A DNA stretch of 64,000 nt, from assembly GCA_034667465.1 (NCBI GenBank), contig JAXDJV010000027.1, positions 1 through 64,000 of the forward strand, read 5' to 3'. Both the position numbers and the translations under genes were made by a program. This document shows positions 7,841 through 17,657 of this stretch, piece after piece. This DNA is from JAOBAU01 sp034667465 (GTDB lineage Bacteria; Acidobacteriota; Thermoanaerobaculia; Gp7-AA8). Numbering within the stretch: position 1 is the stretch's first letter; every line of letters begins with the position of its first letter. The notes beneath the pieces are model-generated. The model saw only the letters and a list, made by a program, of their open reading frames with translations. It was not told where the DNA came from and ran no database searches.

Positions 7841-8449
7841 TTGGACGAGTGGGAAGAGTGGTTCGAACGGCCGGCACGGCCGGCTGCGTATGTGGCAGAG
7901 CCTTCGCGTCGCTTTCGATTCTTCCGGCCTGCGTGATTGCCATCTGGCTGAATCACCGCGTGCTCGTGTTCCCGCCGGCCGAGTCCGCACACTCCTGGCG
8001 CTTCGTCACGTCCGGTTTATCGAATGCGTGGGAAGCCGAACGCCCGGACCCGAACGGATGGTCCGGTATGGGCGTCGAGTTCGTCTTCGAGACTCCGCAA
8101 AACGCCGAGTGGGCGGTGACTTTCACGGCGAAAATCCTCGCGTATCAGCTGCTCCTCGCCGCCGGACGGTTCGGTGGCGAGAGTGATCGAGAGCTGGGCG
8201 CGCATTCCGCTCAACGGGCCAATCGACGGAGTCAGCTCAGAACTGACTCATCTCATGGTTTGTCCGGCTGCTGCTGCGACGGACGATCTCGAGCTGGAGT
8301 CAGGAAAGTTCTCGCTGTTGCAACTGGTCGGGACGACAGATGCTGAGATGCAGTTCGCGCGGCAGCACGGCGGCGAAGCGCTTCTCGCGCTCGTGAAGTC
8401 GCGTGGCGCGTATCCCGTTACCGATTCAGCGCGCGCATCGATCGTATAG
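7841..8449 (+). pseudogene. SUFU (suppressor of fused) domain protein, broken by two frameshifts
   Basis: No single frame covers this region, but three pieces join into one SUFU-like protein. Frame 2 from about 7841 encodes a Trp/Glu-rich start (DEWEEWFERPARP...RFFRPA) and stops at 7936-7938. The frame containing 7849 takes over near 7936 with IWLNHRVLVFPP, WRFVTSGLSNAWE, DPNGWSGMGVEFVFETP and ILAYQLLLAAGRFGG. Near 8170 the reading returns to frame 2 with IESWARIPLNGPIDG, ELTHLMV, KFSLLQLVGTTDAEM and AYPVTDSARASIV, ending at TAG 8449. The two shifts are opposite in sign, so the outer parts share a frame. Bacterial SUFU domains are known as immunity-type proteins in polymorphic-toxin loci. The gene abuts two toxin-antitoxin modules. 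It could be a decayed gene or carry sequence errors. Confidence 0.6.
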
Positions 8450-8457
8450 GTTATATG

Positions 8458-8501
8458 CATGTGCTGCACATGTTGACATGTGCGCAACCTGTGATTAGGT
8501 T
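8458..8501 (+). promoter_or_regulatory. Promoter and palindromic operator of the fitAB-like module
   Basis: A perfect TTGACA (8473-8478), a 17-nt spacer and TAGGTT (8496-8501) sit 6 nt before the antitoxin ATG, so the transcript is predicted leaderless. Two perfect palindromes lie at the -35: CATGTGC-T-GCACATG (8458-8472) and ACATGT-TG-ACATGT (8468-8481). Such paired dyads are the expected binding sites for a ribbon-helix-helix antitoxin, so autorepression is a direct inference. Confidence 0.65.
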
Positions 8502-8507
8502 GAAAGC

Positions 8508-8747
8508 ATGGCGAAGATGATTCAGCTCCGCAATGTCCCGGACGCACTGCACCGCACGCTGAAGGCGCGCGCCGCGCTCGCAGGCATGTCGCTCTCGGAC
8601 TTCCTGGTGCGCGAGATCCGCAAATCGGCGGAGCGGCCGACGCCCGCCGAGCTCAGCGCGCGACTCGAAGGACGGAGCGCCGTGCGAACGCGCACAAGCC
8701 CCGCTGCGGCGATCCGTGCGGAGCGCGACCAGCGTGATCGTCGTTGA
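8508..8747 (+). CDS. FitA/VapB-like ribbon-helix-helix antitoxin
   Basis: This small DNA-binding antitoxin neutralises the PIN toxin encoded next to it and probably represses its own operon. The N-terminus MAKMIQLRNVPDALHRTLKA followed by AALAGMSLSDFLVREIRK is the FitA-type ribbon-helix-helix: one beta strand (MIQLRNV), then two helices. The C-terminal part (PTPAELSARLEGRSAVR) is the usual toxin-binding tail. Length is 79 aa. The start is fixed by the strand motif and lies 6 nt after a -10 box. It overlaps the toxin gene by 14 nt. Confidence 0.85.
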   Translation: MAKMIQLRNVPDALHRTLKARAALAGMSLSDFLVREIRKSAERPTPAELSARLEGRSAVRTRTSPAAAIRAERDQRDRR

Positions 8748-9147
8748 CGCGTCGGCCGTCCTCGAGATGATCCTGAACCGGCCAGCCGCGCCGGCGTTGC
8801 GTCGCCGGCTCCTGCACAGCGGAGAGTTGCTGCACGCGCCGCATCTCATCGATGTCGAAGTGCTGCAGGTGATTCGCCGCTACCTGCTCGCCGGCAACCT
8901 GGACGAGCAGCGCGCCACGGAAGCGATGCGCGATCACCTCGACCTCCCGATCGAGCGCTACCCGCACGACGTATTGTTTTCGCGAATCTGGCAACTGCGA
9001 ACGAATCTCACCGCGTATGACGCCGCGTACGTGGCGCTCGCGGAAGCACTCGACGCCACGCTGCTGACGGCGGATGTTCGACTCGCGCGGAGCGTTCCGC
9101 GCGGCGTTCGCGTGGAAGTGTTTACCGGCTCTCCTTCCCGGGCATAA
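8734..9147 (+). CDS. PIN-domain ribonuclease toxin (FitB/VapC family)
   Basis: Predicted Mg2+-dependent RNase toxin of a type II module. The GTG at 8734 gives VIVVDASAVLEMIL, the family start with the first catalytic Asp; it overlaps the antitoxin's stop. Other acidic residues expected in the PIN active site are in LIDVEVLQVI, YDAAYVALAEAL and LLTADVRLAR. Length is 137 aa, normal for VapC/FitB. All four acidic positions are intact, so the toxin looks functional, unlike the SUFU gene upstream. Confidence 0.88.
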   Translation: MIVVDASAVLEMILNRPAAPALRRRLLHSGELLHAPHLIDVEVLQVIRRYLLAGNLDEQRATEAMRDHLDLPIERYPHDVLFSRIWQLRTNLTAYDAAYVALAEALDATLLTADVRLARSVPRGVRVEVFTGSPSRA

Positions 9148-9159
9148 GATATTTGCGTC

Positions 9160-9387
9160 ATGGCTCGTGATCTGAAGCAACTCATTCGAGAAGCGGTTGA
9201 ACTGCCGGAGTCTGACCGCGCCACGCTTGCCGGTGTGATGCTCGAAAGTCTCGAGCCGCGAACAGGTCCGGAAGTGAAGGCAGCCTGGTCGAGAGAGATC
9301 GAGCGACGCGTCCGCGAGACGGATGAAGGAACCGTCGAACTTCTCGACTGGCAGGACGTGCGGGCGGAGTTGTTCGCGGACGAATGA
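9160..9387 (+). CDS. Addiction-module antitoxin (TIGR02574-like)
   Basis: This 75-aa protein (MARDLKQLIREAVELPESDR, then ATLAGVMLESLEP) matches the short acidic helical antitoxin family paired with RelE/ParE toxins. It ends ELFADE and overlaps the toxin start by 4 nt (ATGA), the usual coupled arrangement. TAAGAT at 9145-9150, overlapping the stop codon of the PIN toxin, lies 9 nt before its ATG, so it may have its own start-proximal promoter. It is adjacent to but probably independent of the FitAB-like pair. Confidence 0.82.
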   Translation: MARDLKQLIREAVELPESDRATLAGVMLESLEPRTGPEVKAAWSREIERRVRETDEGTVELLDWQDVRAELFADE

Positions 9388-9677
9388 GGCTGAAGCTTCA
9401 TCCGGAAGCACGCGTCGATCTCAAAGAAGGGAAGGCGTTCTACCGTCATCGCAGTCCGCTCGCGGCGGTTGCATTTGCGCATGAGATCGATCGCGCCATC
9501 TCACGGATCAGCGAGTCACCGCTGAGATATCCGGAAGGGGAGCACGGAACTCGCGAGTTCGTCATGCCGTGGCGGTTTCCGTACACGATCGTGTATCGAG
9601 TCAGGAAAGACTCGATCGTCGTGATTGCCTTCGCACACCAGAGCAAGGAGCCTGGCTACTGGCGAGATCGAGCGTGA
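9384..9677 (+). CDS. RelE/ParE-superfamily toxin
   Basis: This 97-aa protein has the ParE/RelE fold pattern: LHPEARVDLKEGKAFYRH near the N-terminus, helices with AFAHEIDRAISRI, then REFVMPWRFPYTIVYRV and VVIAFAHQSKEPGYWRDR. The last motif (AHxxRxPxYWxxR-like) is the family C-terminus. The toxin could target ribosome-bound mRNA or gyrase; sequence alone does not decide. It is translationally coupled to the antitoxin at 9160 and lies 18 nt from the convergent PHP gene. Confidence 0.85.
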   Translation: MRLKLHPEARVDLKEGKAFYRHRSPLAAVAFAHEIDRAISRISESPLRYPEGEHGTREFVMPWRFPYTIVYRVRKDSIVVIAFAHQSKEPGYWRDRA

Positions 9678-9695
9678 CCGCGCGCCACACGTTCC

Positions 9696-10718
9696 CTACT
9701 TCGGCGCGCCCAACCCCGGACGAATCTCCTCCACCAGTTTCGCGAAGCGCATCGACAGTCCCTTCGTCACCACGATCTGCTTCAGATAGTTGAGCGACGT
9801 AATGGCAGCCGGAAGGCCGCTGATGGCGGTGGGGATCGAGGCGAGGCGGCCGGCGAGCTGGATCGTTTTGTCGGTCGCGGTGTAGTCCGCCGAGCGCAGA
9901 TCGTTCGCGGTCTCGCCGTGGTAGGCGAGGATCAGCAGGTAGATGTCGGCGACCAACTCGGCGAAGCGCATTTCGGCGCCCCAGGCGAAGCTGTTGCCGG
10001 CGCGCACATTTTCGAGAAACTCGCCGGGCGTTTCGCCCTTCGAGACCGTGTGCACTTTCGCAACGTGCTTCAGCGTGTGCGCGTCGGAGCCGCCGACCAT
10101 CGAGATGCGGCGGCCGTGCTGCTGCACCTCGACGACGAGTTGCTGAACCATCTTGTTGTGAAATGACGCCATGGCGCCGTTCAGCACTTCGAAGACGTCG
10201 AACATCGTCATCAGTTCGGCGATGTACGTCGCCGCGACGTTCTTCATCCGGTAGTTCTGAAAGAGGTGATTGACGCCGAACAGCAGCCCCTGCTGCTTCA
10301 TGTAAGGGACGAGCTCGCGGATGTTGCGCCGCAGCCGCTGGATCTCGCGATGCTGCTCTTCGTTCAGACCCCACACGCCGACGTGAATGCGCTGGCCGGT
10401 CTCCGGAAAATACGTTTCGACTTCCTCACCGATGAAGAAATCGGTCAGGTCGGGATGCTTGTTGAGGAGATAGAGTGCACCGTCGATCGAATCGTGATCG
10501 GTGAGGGTGACGAAATGCATCCCCCGCTCCTTCGCAATTCGATAGACATCCTCGGGCGCGTTGTAGCAGTCGCGAGTATTCGCTCTTTTGAAGTACTTGA
10601 AAACTGAGAAACGGCTGTGGCAGTGGAGATCGGCCCGCCGCAAAGCAGGGTCCGACAGAAGCTCCGAGGGTGCCGCATCGTTCATCGGACTCGCTGATGG
10701 CTCAGGATGATTGTTCAA
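9696..10718 (-). CDS. PHP-domain metal-dependent phosphoesterase
   Basis: Predicted metal-dependent phosphoesterase. RADLHCHSRFSVFKYF holds the HxH metal motif, HFVTLTDHDSIDGA the second, and GGSDAHTLKHV the later Asp/His ligands, all in the order of PHP proteins. The C-terminal 100 aa (about 240-340) form a helical extension. Length is 340 aa from the TTG at 10718; a shorter start at the ATG at 10685 is also possible. It is divergent from lon and shares a compact intergenic region with it. The substrate is not predictable. Confidence 0.85.
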   Translation of the reverse strand: MNNHPEPSASPMNDAAPSELLSDPALRRADLHCHSRFSVFKYFKRANTRDCYNAPEDVYRIAKERGMHFVTLTDHDSIDGALYLLNKHPDLTDFFIGEEVETYFPETGQRIHVGVWGLNEEQHREIQRLRRNIRELVPYMKQQGLLFGVNHLFQNYRMKNVAATYIAELMTMFDVFEVLNGAMASFHNKMVQQLVVEVQQHGRRISMVGGSDAHTLKHVAKVHTVSKGETPGEFLENVRAGNSFAWGAEMRFAELVADIYLLILAYHGETANDLRSADYTATDKTIQLAGRLASIPTAISGLPAAITSLNYLKQIVVTKGLSMRFAKLVEEIRPGLGAPK

Positions 10719-10729
10719 CTGCGTGGCAT

Positions 10730-10739
10730 TTTCTACAAT
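10730..10739. promoter_or_regulatory. Overlapping divergent -10 boxes between the PHP gene and lon
   Basis: TACAAT on the plus strand (10734-10739) lies 4 nt before an in-frame GTG (10744) of lon. TAGAAA on the minus strand (10735-10730) lies 11 nt before the TTG of the PHP gene. A second plus-strand candidate, TATAAG (10768-10773), is closer to the chosen lon ATG. Experimental start sites would decide. Confidence 0.45.
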
Positions 10740-10791
10740 TCGCGTGCCCGCAGGATTGAGCGCTCAGTATAAGCTCAACGGATCAAACCAG

Positions 10792-13256
<2,465 letters not shown>

Positions 13257-13260
<4 letters not shown>

Positions 13261-14060
13261 GATCGCGCGGCTGTCTGCAAAACCTGCTCTTCGCATTTCT
13301 GGCGCTGATCGTCTTCGGCGGCAGCTCGTACTTCTGGTTCAACTTCTTCGTGAAGGGGAAGTCGCTCCCGACGCCGAACCTGATCGGACGTTCCGTCGCC
13401 GACGCGAAAGCGATCTGCTCCGACCTCGGACTGAATCTCGCCGTCGATCCGGCCTCGCGCCGCAACTCCGACAAAGTGCCGGCCGGCAGTGTCGTCTGGC
13501 AGAACAAACCGGCCGGCACCGCGAACCTGATGAAGCGCGGCGCGACGATCAAAGTCGAGCTGAGCGCGGGACCGCTCGTGCTGCGCGTGCCGGAGCTCAA
13601 CGGCCAGACGCCGCGCACGGCGCTGCTGCGACTCGGCCAGCAGAATCTGAAACTCGGAAACCTCGCCTACGTCGACAGCGACGGACCGCAGGGAATCGTC
13701 GCCGCCGATCCGCCGAACGGGACGGTCGTTCCCGCGCAGACCGGCGTCTCGCTGCTCGTCGGCGCGCCGCCGACGCCGCCGACCTGGATCATGCCCGACC
13801 TGATCGATCATCCGCTCGATGAAGTGCGGCCGGCGCTCGAAGCGCGGGGGTTGAACGTCTCGAACGTGAAGTTCGAAGGTTACCCCGGCATTCGCGATGG
13901 GATTATCATCCGCCAGTTTCCGCAGCGGGGCGCACCGGTGAGCGGCCGCGACGCCATCACGGTCGTCGTCAGCCGCCAGGAAGAGACGAGCATCATGGAG
14001 CAGCCGCCGGCGCCGCAGCCTGCCGGTCCGCTTCTCGGTACCACGACGACAACACATTGA
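13257..14060 (+). CDS. Membrane-anchored protein with three PASTA domains
   Basis: An N-terminal membrane segment (LLFAFLALIVFGGSSYFWFNF, about residues 9-29) is followed by three PASTA-type repeats at about 36-105, 106-172 and 174-242. Each has the pattern of a Pro-x-hydrophobic start, a helix and a terminal beta strand (for example LPTPNLIGRSVADAKAIC and WIMPDLIDHPLDEVRPALEA). PASTA domains usually bind peptidoglycan or beta-lactams on Ser/Thr kinases and PBPs, but no kinase or PBP domain is present in these 267 aa. It overlaps lon and rpe by 4 nt each, so it is translated as part of that operon. Confidence 0.88.
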
Positions 14061-14722
14061 CTATCCGGATCGCACCCTCGTTACTTTCCGCTGACTTCGC
14101 GAAGCTGGCGGAGGAGATCGCCACCATCGAAGCGGCGGCGGACGTTCTGCATCTCGACGTCATGGACGGCCACTTCGTCCCGAACCTGACCATCGGTCCG
14201 GCCATCGTGAAAGCGCTGCGTCCGCATTCGAAGCTGACGTTCGACTGTCATCTGATGATCAGCGAGCCGCAGCGCTACATCGAATCGTTCCTCGCGGCGG
14301 GGGCGGAGATGATCTCCATTCACGTCGAGACCGAGCCGCATCTGCAGCGCGCGTTGCAGCTCATTCGATCCGGCGGAGCGAAGGCCGGCGTCGCTATCAA
14401 CCCGGGAACAGCAATCGAATCGCTTTCGTCAGCAATTGACTTTTGTGACTTCGTCCTGGTCATGAGCGTCAATCCCGGATTCGGCGGCCAGAAGTTCATA
14501 GAACCTTCGGTGGCCAGGATTCGTCATATCTCCCAAATGATCCGGGAGAGAGGTCTGTCCGTCGACATCGAGGTGGACGGCGGTATCGACGCGAAGACCG
14601 CGCCGGCCGTCGCTGCCGCGGGGGCGAACATTCTCGTGGCCGGATCGGCCGTGTTCGGTCAGAAAGACCGGGCGGCGGCGATCGAGGCAATTCGAACCGC
14701 GGTCGGCGTGGTTCAGGCATGA
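14057..14722 (+). CDS. rpe: Ribulose-phosphate 3-epimerase
   Basis: Interconverts ribulose 5-phosphate and xylulose 5-phosphate in the pentose-phosphate pathway. The TTG at 14057 gives MTIRIAPSLLSADFAKLAEE. Motifs are HLDVMDGHFVPNLTIGP (metal ligands), FDCHLMISEP, VLVMSVNPGFGGQKF and VDIEVDGGIDAKTA. Length is 221 aa. The TTGA overlap with the PASTA gene and the 4-nt overlap with the next gene show tight coupling. The start is supported because the conserved RIAPSLLSADF begins four residues in. Confidence 0.96.
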   Translation: MTIRIAPSLLSADFAKLAEEIATIEAAADVLHLDVMDGHFVPNLTIGPAIVKALRPHSKLTFDCHLMISEPQRYIESFLAAGAEMISIHVETEPHLQRALQLIRSGGAKAGVAINPGTAIESLSSAIDFCDFVLVMSVNPGFGGQKFIEPSVARIRHISQMIRERGLSVDIEVDGGIDAKTAPAVAAAGANILVAGSAVFGQKDRAAAIEAIRTAVGVVQA

Positions 14723-15534
14723 AGTTCAACGGAGGCATCTTGAAACTGACCCGATTTTTCATCGTGCTGGTGATGGCTTTGGCCCTCGCCGCATGTCGTC
14801 ACGGCAACTCGTCCTCGCGCGTTATGCGAGTGGCGGTCGACCCCGAAATGGTCAAGCTGACCAAGGAACAGGTCTTCGAGCGTGGCGAGCAGCAGTTCGC
14901 ACACAAGCGGTTCCAGAAGGCGCGCACCTACTACACGTACGTCTACGAGAACTTCCCGAACGACGCGCTGGCACGCCGCGGCCTGCTGCGCATCGCCGAC
15001 ACGTTTTACGCGCAGGGCGACGACGTCAGCCTCGTCGAAGCGCAGTACAAATACCGCGACTTCCTCAATCGCTATCCCGGAAGCGAGAACGCCGACTACG
15101 CGATGCTGCAGATCGCGAACGTCTCGTACAAGCAGATGCAGAAGCCCGATCGCGATCAGCAGCGGACGCACGAAGCGCTCGAAAAGTTCACCGACATGAT
15201 CAAGACCCATCCGCGCAGCCCGCTTCGTCCGGAAGCGGAGAAGAAACTGCAGGAGGTTCTCGATCGTCTCGCGCAGCACGAGCAGATCGTCGCGCACTAC
15301 TACATGAAGCGCCGGACCTGGGACGCCGCCGTCGCGCGTCTCAACACGATCGTCGAGCAGTACCCGAACTTCAGCGGACGCGATGCCGTCTTCTACGAGC
15401 TGGCGACGTCGCTCGACGCGCTCGGCCGGAAGGGTGAAGCGCGTCTCTATTACGAGCGCGTCGTCTCCGAGTTCCCGAAGAGCGATTACGCCGGGAAAGC
15501 GAAACGCCGCCTCGAAACGCGAAAGGCCGCATGA
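14719..15534 (+). CDS. bamD: Outer-membrane assembly lipoprotein BamD-like
   Basis: Predicted lipoprotein of the BAM complex, which inserts beta-barrels into the outer membrane. The signal peptide ends in the lipobox LALAAC (Cys about residue 26). Mature TPR-like helices follow: ERGEQQFAHKRFQKARTYYT, then FPNDALARRGLLRIADTFYA and YKYRDFLNRYPGSENADYAM. This is the standard BamD repeat order with FxxRYPxS. Length is 271 aa, slightly longer than E. coli BamD (about 245). It is coupled by 4 nt to rpe and to the next lipoprotein gene. Confidence 0.88.
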   Translation: MKFNGGILKLTRFFIVLVMALALAACRHGNSSSRVMRVAVDPEMVKLTKEQVFERGEQQFAHKRFQKARTYYTYVYENFPNDALARRGLLRIADTFYAQGDDVSLVEAQYKYRDFLNRYPGSENADYAMLQIANVSYKQMQKPDRDQQRTHEALEKFTDMIKTHPRSPLRPEAEKKLQEVLDRLAQHEQIVAHYYMKRRTWDAAVARLNTIVEQYPNFSGRDAVFYELATSLDALGRKGEARLYYERVVSEFPKSDYAGKAKRRLETRKAA

Positions 15535-16280
15535 GCAAATACGCAGCACTGCTTCCCGCCGCGCTCCTGCTTTTGAGCTGCGCTTCGCAGCCGAAGAGCA
15601 AGACGGAAGACTTCGTGCCGATCGCGCTCGACACCGGAACGATCTCCAGCGACGCGCGGCTCGAACAGATGCAGGCGTCACTCACGGAGTTGCTTGAGCG
15701 ACTCGATGTCCTCAACGATCGCATCGCGAAACTGGAAACAGGCGAGACGCGGGTCGCGCCTGTGCCGGTCGCCGCGCCGGTTCCGGTGCAGGCGCCGGCC
15801 GTCTCCGCACCGGCGCCGGTGGAAGCGCCTGTCGCGGCGCCGGCCGCCGTTGAAACGCCCGTTGCACCCGTCGTTCAATCGAGTGATCACGCCCTGCGCG
15901 GCGCGCAACTCGCCGACGATTACCGCAACGCGCTGATGCTTTACGGCAAAGGCCGCGCGGCCGATTCGCGCGCCGCGTTCCAGCGGATCTTCGACGCCGA
16001 GCCGGGCGGCGAGCTCGCCGACAACGCGCTCTACTGGATCGGTGAGACGTACTTCGCCGCCGGCGACTACGCGAACGCGATGCGCTTCTACAGCCGCGTC
16101 ACGAAAGAGTTCGGCGATCAGAACAAAGCGCCCGACGCGATGTTCAAGATGGGACTCGCTTTCGAACGGACCGGCGACCTGGCGATGGCCAGACAGACGT
16201 TCGAAGAGACCGTCAAACGCTATCCGTACTCGACGCCGGCCGCGTCCGCCAGACTCGAGCTGAAACGCATCCGGTACTGA
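15531..16280 (+). CDS. CpoB/YbgF-like lipoprotein with coiled coil and TPRs
   Basis: The 249-aa protein has a lipoprotein signal (ALLLLSCASQP). A coiled-coil segment (LEQMQASLTELLERLDVLND) follows, then an Ala/Pro/Val-rich linker (about residues 70-118). The C-terminal TPRs carry YWIGETYFAAGDYANAMRFY and APDAMFKMGLAFERTGD. This is the order seen in the Tol-Pal-associated protein CpoB/YbgF, although there the signal peptide is often non-lipid. It is coupled by 4 nt to bamD, which supports a periplasmic envelope role. No tol or pal genes are in the window. Confidence 0.8.
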   Translation: MSKYAALLPAALLLLSCASQPKSKTEDFVPIALDTGTISSDARLEQMQASLTELLERLDVLNDRIAKLETGETRVAPVPVAAPVPVQAPAVSAPAPVEAPVAAPAAVETPVAPVVQSSDHALRGAQLADDYRNALMLYGKGRAADSRAAFQRIFDAEPGGELADNALYWIGETYFAAGDYANAMRFYSRVTKEFGDQNKAPDAMFKMGLAFERTGDLAMARQTFEETVKRYPYSTPAASARLELKRIRY

Positions 16281-16284
16281 CGGA

Positions 16285-16290
16285 TACAAT
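16285..16290 (+). promoter_or_regulatory. -10 box (TACAAT) before the TPR-cNMP gene
   Basis: TACAAT lies 5 nt after the stop of the CpoB-like gene and 10 nt before the ATG at 16301. No Shine-Dalgarno is visible. It suggests an internal, near-leaderless promoter within the long lon-def run. Confidence 0.5.
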
Positions 16291-16300
16291 ACGGCCACAC

Positions 16301-17047
16301 ATGGCTGAAGAAACCGAAAGCGCCCAAACGCTGCTCGCAAAAAAGGAGTACGTGCGTGCGGTGCCGCTCCTCAAACGCGACCTCGAGAAGTATCCGAACA
16401 ATCCGCGCATCCGGCTGCAGTACGCCGATGCGCTGGCCGGCTCCGGCTCGATCGAGGAAGCGGTCGAACAATACGGCAGCACCGCCGCCTACTACGAAGA
16501 CAACGGACTGACCGTGCAGGCGGTGGCCGTTCGCAAGAAGGCGGAGAAGGTCGCCGCGCAACTGGCCGCGAACGCGCCGAAAGAAGAACCGAAGAACGAG
16601 CCGATGTTCAGCCGGCCGGTTCCGAACAGTCCGCTGCTCGAGAACCTCAGCGAAGAAGAGCGCGCGGCGCTCATCGCCGAGATGGACCTCGAGACGCACG
16701 ACGAAGGAAACGTCATCATCAGCGAAGGCGACGCCGGTGCGTCGATGTACCTCGTCGCCGCCGGCGAAGTGAAGGTCTTCACGCGCGGAGCGGGTGGCGT
16801 GACCGTCTATCTCGCCAAGCTCGGCGAAGGGGATTTTTTCGGAGAAGTGAGCGTTCTGACCGGAAAGCCGCGAACGGCGACGATCACGGCTTCGCAGCGC
16901 ACCGAGCTGCTGCGCCTCGACAAGGAGAAGCTCGACAACGCGCTCTCCCGGCATCCCGGTATCCGCCGCGTTCTCGATGAGTTCTACAAGAAGCGGGCGA
17001 ACCACACCGTCGAGGCGATGATCGAGAGCTTGAAGAAGAAAGGATGA
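16301..17047 (+). CDS. TPR plus cyclic-nucleotide-binding domain protein
   Basis: Residues of about 1-85 contain TPR-like helices (AQTLLAKKEYVRAVPLLKRD and RIRLQYADALAGSGSIEEA). Residues of about 105-240 form a CRP-type cNMP-binding domain with EGDAGASMYLVAAGEVKVF and the phosphate-binding cassette GDFFGEVSVLTGKPRTATI, retaining the Glu and Arg that contact the nucleotide. There is no HTH, so it is not a CRP-like regulator; it may be a scaffold that responds to a cyclic nucleotide. Length is 248 aa. Its TGA stop lies inside the first unit of a heptamer-repeat hairpin. Confidence 0.82.
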   Translation: MAEETESAQTLLAKKEYVRAVPLLKRDLEKYPNNPRIRLQYADALAGSGSIEEAVEQYGSTAAYYEDNGLTVQAVAVRKKAEKVAAQLAANAPKEEPKNEPMFSRPVPNSPLLENLSEEERAALIAEMDLETHDEGNVIISEGDAGASMYLVAAGEVKVFTRGAGGVTVYLAKLGEGDFFGEVSVLTGKPRTATITASQRTELLRLDKEKLDNALSRHPGIRRVLDEFYKKRANHTVEAMIESLKKKG

Positions 17048-17129
17048 AGGATGAAGGATGAAGGATGAATAAGAGCTGAATGCCGCAACGAGCGAAGCAT
17101 TCATCCTTCATCCTTCTGCCTTCATCCTT
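17040..17129. repeat. Heptamer-repeat hairpin B (TPR-cNMP - def spacer)
   Basis: The left arm is four perfect AAGGATG units (17040-17067), and the stop codon of the upstream gene (17045-17047) spans the first junction. The right arm (17102-17129) is CATCCTT, CATCCTT, CTGCCTT, CATCCTT, i.e. the same unit inverted with one variant. The variant (AAGGCAG inverted) also appears in element A. The loop region (about 17070-17100) holds a short unrelated sequence. def starts 9 nt after the element. Confidence 0.85.
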
Positions 17130-17137
17130 GAAACAAC

Positions 17138-17647
17138 ATGGTTCTTCCGATCGTGAAATATGGCGCCGAGGTTCTTCGGCTGCCCGCGCAACCGGTGAAT
17201 GACATCGATGTGCGGCTGCAAACGCTGATCGACGACATGGTCGATACGATGTACGCCGCGCCCGGAGTCGGTCTCGCCGCGAATCAGGTCGGCGTTTCGC
17301 AGCGGCTGATGCTGATCGACCTTTCGGTCGGCAAGCGCCGCGAAGAGCTGCACGTCTTCATCAATCCGGAGATCGTCGAATCGGAAGGGGAAGTGACGGA
17401 AGAAGAAGGGTGTCTGTCGATTCCCGACTTCGTCGAGATCGTCACCCGTCCGGAGCGCGTGAAGCTGCGCTACGTCGATCGCAACGGGGACGACCGGATG
17501 ATGTGGGGTGAAGGATTGATGGCGCGCGCGATGTGTCACGAGATCGACCATCTCAACGGCACGCTGTTCGTCGATCACCTGCGCGGCTTCAAGAAAGATC
17601 GCATCCTGAAGAAGATCTCGAAGCTCGCCAAATCGGGTATGTGGTAG
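17138..17647 (+). CDS. def: Peptide deformylase
   Basis: Removes the N-formyl group from nascent proteins in the cytosol. All three family motifs are present: GVGLAANQVG (motif 1), EEGCLSIP (motif 2, metal Cys) and MCHEIDHLNG (motif 3, HExxH). Length is 169 aa, normal. The ATG at 17138 follows the heptamer hairpin by 9 nt with no good Shine-Dalgarno, so it may depend on transcription read through the hairpin. The next gene starts 10 nt after its stop. Confidence 0.97.
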   Translation: MVLPIVKYGAEVLRLPAQPVNDIDVRLQTLIDDMVDTMYAAPGVGLAANQVGVSQRLMLIDLSVGKRREELHVFINPEIVESEGEVTEEEGCLSIPDFVEIVTRPERVKLRYVDRNGDDRMMWGEGLMARAMCHEIDHLNGTLFVDHLRGFKKDRILKKISKLAKSGMW

Positions 17648-17657
17648 AACTCGCGCG

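Noticed and set aside
17040..17129. Possible CRISPR-like array
   Set aside because: Units are 7 nt with no spacers, arranged as inverted arms; no cas genes are nearby.
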